Assembly (NCBI RefSeq): GCF_021107415.1
Contig: NZ_JAIOSW010000056.1
Location: 1 to 20,787, forward strand
Direction: 5' to 3'
Source: Desulfobacula sp.
GTDB lineage: Bacteria; Desulfobacterota; Desulfobacteria; Desulfobacterales; Desulfobacteraceae
DNA length: 20,787 nt
The notes under the pieces are model-generated. The model worked only from the letters and a program-made list of their open reading frames with translations. It was not told where the DNA came from and searched no databases. Of the stretch, positions 16,049 to 20,787 are shown piece after piece. Position numbers and translations under genes: made by a program. How positions within the stretch are numbered: the first letter of the stretch is position 1; each line of letters opens with the position of its first letter.

Positions 16049-16252
16049 ATGCCATACGTAAACATTAAAATTACAAATGAAGGTGTAACCCCTGAAAAAA
16101 AAGCGGAACTAATAAAAGGAGCTACCCAGTTGCTTCAGGATGTTCTTGGGAAAAATCCCCAAACCACGGTTGTGGTTATAGATGAGGTTGAAACAGATAA
16201 TTGGGGTATTGGTGGTGAGACGATTACTATCAGAAGAAAACGGGGTCAATAA
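16049..16252 (+). CDS. 4-oxalocrotonate tautomerase-like protein
   Basis: A 67-residue protein. The start at 16049 is set by AGGAGA upstream and because it puts Pro directly after Met (MPYVNIKIT), the catalytic amino-terminal Pro1 of the tautomerase superfamily. The longer open frame to 15932 lies inside the preceding gene and is not used. The body has the usual TPEKKAELIKGATQLL helix, VVVIDEVETDNWGIGGE (the NWGxGGE signature) and a basic C-terminal strand. Such enzymes ketonise small dienol or unsaturated keto acids, often in aromatic-compound breakdown; no other pathway gene is near. Probably a homohexamer, as in the family. Confidence 0.9.
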   Translation: MPYVNIKITNEGVTPEKKAELIKGATQLLQDVLGKNPQTTVVVIDEVETDNWGIGGETITIRRKRGQ

Positions 16253-16345
16253 ACAATTAGGAAAGAAAATATTTTTCATAACCCGCCGCTCCGGCAAACA
16301 CGGTGATGCTGCGCTGCTGAACTTCAAGGTAGATGTAAAAATATT

Positions 16346-16813
16346 ATGATTGAAATTAAATACTGCTCAACAAACTTGGATTTTTCCTTTGCCATGCAGG
16401 CAACGAAGGACTATATTCGCTGGCTCAACATGGATTTGTCTTTTCAGGATATTGATAAGGAGTTATTGAATTTTTCTTCAATGTATGGTCCTCCGAACGG
16501 ATTGTTTCTTCTTGCATGGCATAGGGGTGAACTTGGGGGTGGTGTAGGTTTAAGAATGATTGAAGCTAAGGTTTGTGAGATGAAGCGCCTGTTTGTCTAT
16601 GACCAATTCAAGAGTAAGGGTGTAGGGCACAACCTGTGCACCACACTTATCCAGGAAGCAATGAATCTTGGGTATGAGAAAATGAGGCTGGATACCTTGG
16701 AACGTATGGAGGCAGCAATAGGTCTCTACGAGAATCTGGGGTTCAAGGAAATTGAGCCCTATCGCTTTAATCCAGACCCAACAACAAAATATATGGAGTT
16801 GAGTTTGAGGTGA
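16346..16813 (+). CDS. GNAT-family N-acetyltransferase
   Basis: A 155-residue protein. Motif A is seen in VCEMKRLFVYDQFKSKGVGHNLCTTL, where KSKGVG is the acetyl-CoA pyrophosphate-binding (R/Q)xxGx(G/A) loop, and motif B in AAIGLYENLGFKEIEPY. The C-terminus (TTKYMELSL) is the usual last strand. The substrate is unknown. The ribosome-binding site is weak (AAGGTAG, about 14 nt upstream). It is complete, in contrast to the GNAT fragment at 14285-14440, and follows the tautomerase gene by 93 nt. Confidence 0.9.
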   Translation: MIEIKYCSTNLDFSFAMQATKDYIRWLNMDLSFQDIDKELLNFSSMYGPPNGLFLLAWHRGELGGGVGLRMIEAKVCEMKRLFVYDQFKSKGVGHNLCTTLIQEAMNLGYEKMRLDTLERMEAAIGLYENLGFKEIEPYRFNPDPTTKYMELSLR

Positions 16814-16862
16814 TTCAGCTAATTCGTTCAACCAGACTGCATGGACAGATTCGATTTTTTTA

Positions 16863-16890
16863 TTGACTCATTTAGGTAGATCATTATAAA
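16863..16890 (+). promoter_or_regulatory. Sigma-70-type promoter candidate upstream of the vWA operon
   Basis: TTGACT at 16863-16868 and TATAAA at 16885-16890 with a 16-bp spacer, in the AT-rich gap after the GNAT gene. It would drive the exported-protein operon with a leader of about 160 nt. Confidence 0.5.
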
Positions 16891-16921
16891 TTAAAATTTT
16901 CTGGTATGTTTTGGAGTATAA

Positions 16922-17041
16922 AGATGTCAATATTTTCAGACGTTTGTTCAAACCAATGCCAAAATTCATGAACCGGGCTACTCCGAAGCCTTTCAAAAAA
17001 CAGTTAACCGGGAAATATTAAAAGTAAAAAAAAGGATTTGA
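16922..17041 (+). pseudogene. Possible 3'-end remnant of an unidentified gene
   Basis: A frame without a start codon reads QTFVQTNAKIHEPGYSEAFQ followed by KTVNREILKVKKRI, then TGA. The composition looks protein-like rather than random, but I cannot assign a family. It lies between a promoter candidate and the first gene of the exported-protein operon, so it may equally be just the leader. Low confidence. Confidence 0.25.
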
Positions 17042-17055
17042 AAAGGAATTTATTC

Positions 17056-17430
17056 ATGGAACGTACACTATTAAATTTTTATTATCGTACCCTATGGATC
17101 GTGATACTGATCGGTTTTGTTTTTTTGCTTCCTGCCATGGTCACAGCAAAGCAAGTTGTCGGGGACATCCCTGTCATGCCGGGTGCTGAAATTATAAAGC
17201 AATCAGCTTACAAGGGCTCCACCAGATTAGAGCAAACCATGAAAGCAACTCGGGTCAGCAGTAAAATTTCCACTGCCTCATCCCGTCCATTGGGAAGTAC
17301 CAGTACACTTCTTTCCGGAAAAGAGATCCAGTTCCGGGACAGGGTTCAACATACTACTCAGGCGATGCATATTAATCCAGAAGATACCCGTCCGGAATCA
17401 GCCCAGTCATTCACGTTTCGTTTACAATAA
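17056..17430 (+). CDS. Exported protein of unknown function
   Basis: A 124-residue protein. The start at Met 17056 is preferred over an upstream TTG because AAGGAA lies 9 nt before it. A membrane/signal segment (LWIVILIGFVFLLPAMVTA) is followed by a probable cleavage site. The mature part begins KQVVGDIPVMPGAEIIKQSAYKG, resembling the D(I/V)PxxPGA opening seen in various periplasmic proteins, and then becomes Ser/Thr-rich and low in hydrophobics (STASSRPLGSTSTLLSG), ending TFRLQ. No domain recognised. It is first in a three-gene run of exported proteins (17 nt to the next gene), so it may work with the vWA protein. Confidence 0.7.
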   Translation: MERTLLNFYYRTLWIVILIGFVFLLPAMVTAKQVVGDIPVMPGAEIIKQSAYKGSTRLEQTMKATRVSSKISTASSRPLGSTSTLLSGKEIQFRDRVQHTTQAMHINPEDTRPESAQSFTFRLQ

Positions 17431-17447
17431 TATATAAGGAGAAAAAT

Positions 17448-17765
17448 ATGTTACGGTTCTGTTTTGGTTGCATCTGTCTGGTGATTGGATCAATGATTTT
17501 TTCCCCTTTAGCGCTTGCCGGGGAAGATGAAATTTATGAAAAGTGCAAAAATCATCCCCGCGGCCCCTGGTGCTACCAGGAGACTGTCGAACAACTTGAT
17601 GAACCGGCTCTTTGCGAAAACATTCTGAAATACTGGCCCAAAGCCAATGGAGTACATGGAGGGGGTTACTATCAGTTGGACTTGAAAAATAAAGACTGTA
17701 CCCTGTGCGACTTTGTACAGAAGGCTGATATCAAAAAAATGTGCAAGCTGGATGTTTGCAAATAA
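17448..17765 (+). CDS. Small exported cysteine-rich protein
   Basis: A 105-residue protein with AGGAGA before the ATG. The signal peptide (FGCICLVIGSMIFSPLALAG) has a likely cut after LALA. The mature 80 residues hold eight Cys in a regular pattern (EKCKNHPRGPWCYQE, ALCENI, KDCTLCDF, KMCKLDVCK), as expected for a disulfide-bonded periplasmic or surface protein. I do not recognise a family. CTLCDF alone might suggest redox or metal binding, but the even number and spacing favour structural disulfides. Middle gene of the exported operon, 53 nt before the vWA gene. Confidence 0.75.
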   Translation: MLRFCFGCICLVIGSMIFSPLALAGEDEIYEKCKNHPRGPWCYQETVEQLDEPALCENILKYWPKANGVHGGGYYQLDLKNKDCTLCDFVQKADIKKMCKLDVCK

Positions 17766-17818
17766 GAAATATTATAGACATTTAACAATACTCACCCACT
17801 TTTTAGCAGGAGGACGTT

Positions 17819-20125
17819 ATGCAGTCTGGAATTCCTTTTCATTCACTGAAAACAGGTCTGTTATTCTTTTTTATTCTTTTTTTGGGATGGTACTCTGCCC
17901 ATGCTACAGAATTTACAGCAGACCTTCTTGTTACATCCCCTGAATCTGAAATCGTGTATGACCTGAAAGTCAAAGATAATATGTATCGTGTTCAAAAGGT
18001 TAAAGGCCTTGAGTATATGCCCCCTTTCCCCACTATTTATAATCGGGCCACGGGTATCTCCTGGGGGCTTAATCCCCAGGTGAAACAATATGTTGAGCAG
18101 ACGGACCCTGCAAAAACCATGATGATGAACCCCATTGCCGGGTGGGAATTCATGCGCAAAAACCTTGAGGTCACCCCAACCGGAAAAGAAACAATCCAGG
18201 GTTATTCCTGCCAGGTTTTTGAATTTCGACAAAAGGGAGATACACGGGTGTCAAACAGGGTATGGGTCTCTTCTGAACTTGGTTTCGAACTGAAAGAGAT
18301 CAGCTATGCCTTAAACGGCAATACAATTCTGGCTTTGAAAAATATTAAAAAAAGTTCTATTGATCCGGCTTTTTTTAAAATTCCTTCGGGGTATAGCAAG
18401 ATTATTGTTGAAAAATCATCGAAAAAGAATAACAAAAAAAAGAATGATAAGGCGGCGGGTTCAGGGCAACCCATGCAGGCCTCAAATGAAGATAAGTCTA
18501 AAGTCGTTTCATCACCTCAAGAGAGTACTGCCCCGGCAAACCTCATGTTTATCCTTGATGCTTCCGGTTCCATGTGGGGTCAGGTAGAAGGAACAGCAAA
18601 AATTGCAATTGCCAAAGAGGTGCTCACTGATCTTATCAAGGGATTACCGGATGATATTGTTGCAGGTCTGGTAGCATATGGTCATCGGCGTAAAGGAGAT
18701 TGCAATGATGTGGAAGAACTTATTGCCCTGGGGCCGCTCAATAAACAGGCTATGATTGCCCGGGTACAAGACCTCAGCCCAAAAGGTAAAACACCCATCA
18801 GCCGTTCTGTCCGATTGACTGCTGAAAGGATCAAGCATCTTGAGGACGAGACTACAATTATTCTGGTGTCTGATGGCAAGGAGACCTGTGATCCTGATCC
18901 CTGTGGTTTAGTAAAAGACCTTAAAGCCTCTGGGATTAAATTTATCATGCATGTCATCGGTTTTGATGTTACTGAGGAAGAAAAGAAGCAGCTGGAGTGC
19001 ATGGCAAAGGAAGGTGGCGGTAAATATTTCACTGCTGATAATGCCGGTGAGTTCTCAGCTGCTGCCAGTGAAGTGGTGAAAAAATCAATTCCAACTTATG
19101 GAACTCTGCGTATAAAAGTGAGTAAAAACGGGAAGCCTTTTTTTACAGCAATAACTTTAACCAACATGGAAACTGGAAAAAGCTGGGCACCGGGTGGTCC
19201 ATACGATAAAGCAGCAGGCATTGCTGAAAGGCAGCTTGCGCCTGGAAACTATACAGCAGAACTGAAAGACCTGACTGTCAGCGGCGGTAAAACACCCATT
19301 GTTAAACTTACAGATATTGTCATAAAGGCAGGTGAAACTGTAGAGCGAATTGCAGATTTTTCAGATGGCACCCTTATGATCACCACACTCCTCAATGGAG
19401 CACCATTCAAGGCCTATATTTTTTATTATCGCCAGGGGGAGAATAAACATTTTCATAACGAGCATAGCAATCCCAAAACAGGGCAGCTCAAACGTAAGCT
19501 TTTGCCGGGCATATACCGGATTAAAGCGCAAACAGACCGCATAGTAGGCACGCCAACTGTTGTCTTTGACGCATTGGAAATTGCCCCGGGAAGCACTGTG
19601 GAAAAGACTGTTGAGTTGTTTAGCGGCGAGGTAATCATAGCCTCTACTCTGAACGGCAAGCCCAAAGAAATGCCCTTTAAAGTTTATGATACTTCCGGGA
19701 AACAAATTTATAAAAATTGGAGTTCAGGCGGACAACGTCTGATTCGTTTAGCTGCCGGAACATATACTATCAAAGTAACAACCAATGTGGATGGTTCTAT
19801 AAAAAGTTTTGAGAACATTATAGTTGAAACAGGACAATCCCAAACTGTACAAGCAGACTTTAGTTTTGGCAAGTTAACCATTGCTGCGACGCTTAACGGG
19901 CAACCTTTTAGTACGCCGTTTAAGGGCTATGACAGTGCCGGTAAACAGGTGCTTAAAAATTGGACCCAGAATGGGCAGCGTACAGAAATGCTGGCAGAAG
20001 GGATATACACAGTAAAAATCACCAGTATTAAAGATAATAAGCAGGTTGTGACGTTTGAGAATATCAATATCGTTAACCTGCAACATCAAACTGTTACTGC
20101 AGATTTTCCCGTGGCAGCTCAGTAG
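17819..20125 (+). CDS. Exported DUF4412-like + von Willebrand A domain protein with C-terminal beta repeats
   Basis: A 768-residue protein with AGGAGG 5 nt before the ATG. It has a signal peptide (LLFFFILFLGWYSAHA) cut near residue 29. Residues 30-200 resemble DUF4412/LolA-like periplasmic domains (NRATGISWGLNPQVKQYVEQ; IQGYSCQVFEF). A Lys/Ser-rich linker (about 200-235) follows. A vWA domain spans about 240-425 with an intact MIDAS: DASGS (about 246-250), the Thr in GKTPIS, and the Asp in LVSDGKETCD. From about 426 come four beta-sandwich-like repeats of 80-100 residues, each opening (G)xLxIxxxxNGxPF and ending in a Y(T/R)(V/I)K strand; repeats 3 and 4 are clearly similar (KVYDTSGKQIYKNWSSGGQR versus KGYDSAGKQVLKNWTQNGQR). 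No transmembrane anchor or sorting motif, so it is probably periplasmic or secreted. Likely a metal-dependent adhesion or scaffold protein; the partner is unknown. Confidence 0.9.
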   Translation: MQSGIPFHSLKTGLLFFFILFLGWYSAHATEFTADLLVTSPESEIVYDLKVKDNMYRVQKVKGLEYMPPFPTIYNRATGISWGLNPQVKQYVEQTDPAKTMMMNPIAGWEFMRKNLEVTPTGKETIQGYSCQVFEFRQKGDTRVSNRVWVSSELGFELKEISYALNGNTILALKNIKKSSIDPAFFKIPSGYSKIIVEKSSKKNNKKKNDKAAGSGQPMQASNEDKSKVVSSPQESTAPANLMFILDASGSMWGQVEGTAKIAIAKEVLTDLIKGLPDDIVAGLVAYGHRRKGDCNDVEELIALGPLNKQAMIARVQDLSPKGKTPISRSVRLTAERIKHLEDETTIILVSDGKETCDPDPCGLVKDLKASGIKFIMHVIGFDVTEEEKKQLECMAKEGGGKYFTADNAGEFSAAASEVVKKSIPTYGTLRIKVSKNGKPFFTAITLTNMETGKSWAPGGPYDKAAGIAERQLAPGNYTAELKDLTVSGGKTPIVKLTDIVIKAGETVERIADFSDGTLMITTLLNGAPFKAYIFYYRQGENKHFHNEHSNPKTGQLKRKLLPGIYRIKAQTDRIVGTPTVVFDALEIAPGSTVEKTVELFSGEVIIASTLNGKPKEMPFKVYDTSGKQIYKNWSSGGQRLIRLAAGTYTIKVTTNVDGSIKSFENIIVETGQSQTVQADFSFGKLTIAATLNGQPFSTPFKGYDSAGKQVLKNWTQNGQRTEMLAEGIYTVKITSIKDNKQVVTFENINIVNLQHQTVTADFPVAAQ

Positions 20126-20216
20126 TCATACAACATACTGATGATATTGGGAAGATTTAAGGTTGTGTTACAGATAAGGCCTTCTGGAATTAAAAGAAAA
20201 CGATATTAAGCTTAAA

Positions 20217-20405
20217 TGAAATCAAAATTTTTCCTGCAAGGAACACAACTTCACTAGCGATAATTTATGGTTTAATCCAACCGACCAAATAACAAACGAT
20301 AAGATTATGGTTTATATAGAGCGTGGCAATCCGAAAAAATTCTTTGTGGACTTGTCTTTTTTAAATGCAAAAAATTTTAAAGGCGTGCGACCGGAACGCC
20401 CTTAA
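20217..20405 (+). pseudogene. Unidentified ORF remnant before the attC-like site
   Basis: A frame open from after a TGA near 20217 reads EHNFTSDNLWFNPTDQ ... KIMVYIERGNPKKFFVDLSF followed by LNAKNFKGVRPERP and a TAA at 20403-20405. The first ATG in frame is 20307. Protein-like composition suggests a real but truncated gene; the family is not recognised. The rest of the stretch 20126-20306 holds no other feature I can support. Confidence 0.3.
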
Positions 20406-20437
20406 CTTAAGGGGAAAAACACGGGGCGTCCGTGTTT
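20382..20437 (+). terminator. Cluster of three short hairpins, the last terminator-like
   Basis: GGCGT/ACGCC (20382-20400), CCCTTAA/TTAAGGG (20399-20413) and AAACACGG/CCGTGTTT (20417-20437, loop GGCGT) follow one another at the end of the ORF remnant. The third starts in an A-run and ends in TTT, as a weak bidirectional terminator would. Confidence 0.45.
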
Positions 20438-20491
20438 GATTTGCATTAACATTTATATTCTCATTTTCAGCTTGGTTTCTCGATTGATGAT

Positions 20492-20583
20492 GCCTAACCT
20501 GACGCTCAACTTAAGCGCGTGGTGACAGCGATTGCTAAAATATACATTTGGAGCGAAGCGCAAAGTTAGCTTGAACGTTAAGC
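20492..20583 (+). other. attC: Integron attC-like recombination site
   Basis: A 92-bp element with the complete attC order: R'' GCCTAAC (20492-20498, fits RYYYAAC), spacer, L'' CTCAACTT (20505-20512), a central imperfect stem region, L' AAGTTAG (20563-20569), spacer CTTGAAC and R' GTTAAGC (20577-20583, fits GTTRRRY). L'' pairs with L' except for one extra C at 20507, which gives the extrahelical G of the bottom strand that sets integrase polarity. The stem extends to GCGC on both sides. Cleavage would fall between G and TTAAGC at 20577. No integrase gene is in the window. Confidence 0.7.
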
Positions 20584-20651
20584 TGACCGCTCGCGGTGCG
20601 GCTCATCCGCCACGGCATAAATTATACATGAATATTAAATAGGAGAGGATT

Positions 20652-20787
20652 ATGAATGTAATAAAGAAGCATAAATTAGCGATTTTCTTTGTAGTGTTGA
20701 TTGGTTTTTCTACACCTGCAAATTTATTTGCTCAAGGGCCTGATATGCTCTTTAGCAAAGTCACGCGAAACGATATTAGCGCAGTAA
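20652..20787 (+). CDS. Exported protein, 3' end outside window; possibly ankyrin-repeat
   Basis: ATG 20652 follows AGGAGAGG by 5-6 nt. The 45 visible residues begin with a signal peptide (KKHKLAIFFVVLIGFSTPANLFAQ, cut probably after LFA), followed by GPDMLFSKVTRNDISAV. The last stretch resembles the start of a secreted ankyrin-repeat protein (typically LxxAVxxNDIxAVKxLL), but too little is present to be sure. It lies 68 nt after the attC-like cut site, the position of a gene-cassette ORF. Confidence 0.6.
   Translation, partial: MNVIKKHKLAIFFVVLIGFSTPANLFAQGPDMLFSKVTRNDISAV

Noticed and set aside
16253..16345. GC-richer gap with CATAACCCGCCGCTCCGG, considered as a second attC
   Set aside because: No matching GTTRRRY box and no paired L boxes were found.
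16820..16850. CTAATTCGTTCAACCAGAC, resembling the left half of a classical attC
   Set aside because: The R'' box lacks AAC and there is no right half within reach.

Overview
The window looks like a low-GC, AT-rich accessory stretch of a Gram-negative chromosome. Many genes encode secreted or membrane proteins with Sec signal peptides, and there is an Opp/Dpp-type importer and a chemoreceptor. The mix of IS91-type and ISNCY-type transposase relics, long intergenic palindromes and an Opp-like importer with an unusually long binding protein would fit a marine or sediment Desulfobacterota-like bacterium. That taxonomic guess is inference; no rRNA or housekeeping marker is present.

Layout. 1-1593 (minus): a GlxA-family (DJ-1/PfpI + AraC HTH) regulator that runs off the left edge and starts at GTG 770, then a small cytoplasmic transglutaminase-like protein. 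1744-2145: relics, namely the start of a CxxC-type (YkgJ-like) gene and an internally deleted ISNCY-type transposase. 2376-4397 (minus): a complete methyl-accepting chemotaxis protein. 4496-6058: a gene graveyard holding a long perfect hairpin, a fragment of an IS91-type (Y1) transposase, a VOC-fold fragment, two SRPBCC remnants and a small helical ORF. 6126-12537 (plus): an intact five-gene peptide/oligopeptide-type ABC import operon (binding protein, two permeases, two ATPases) with a good promoter, direct repeats in the leader and a stem-loop after the binding-protein gene. 12667-13533: a calcineurin-like phosphoesterase. 13617-15519: a second graveyard with a 48-bp perfect palindrome, a second IS91-type transposase relic, and GNAT, Fic and HsdM remnants. 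15523-16813: three small intact enzymes (MaoC-like hydratase, 4-oxalocrotonate-tautomerase-like protein, GNAT). 17056-20125: a three-gene operon of exported proteins ending in a large DUF4412-like/von Willebrand A protein. 20492-20583: a sequence with the full layout of an integron attC site, followed by the start of a secreted, possibly ankyrin-repeat protein that the window cuts off.

Most notable signals: (1) a 16-17 bp near-palindromic motif (CATAACCTGAAGGTCA) occurs four times, each time at or inside a breakpoint of an IS91-type transposase fragment; (2) an attC-like recombination site, including the unpaired-base asymmetry in the L box; (3) at least five dead genes that keep both ends, or an end and the middle, but have lost an internal segment; (4) two very long perfect palindromes sharing the centre ACATGTTGTG, each downstream of a transposase relic. 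Among intact genes, the exported vWA operon is the least conventional.
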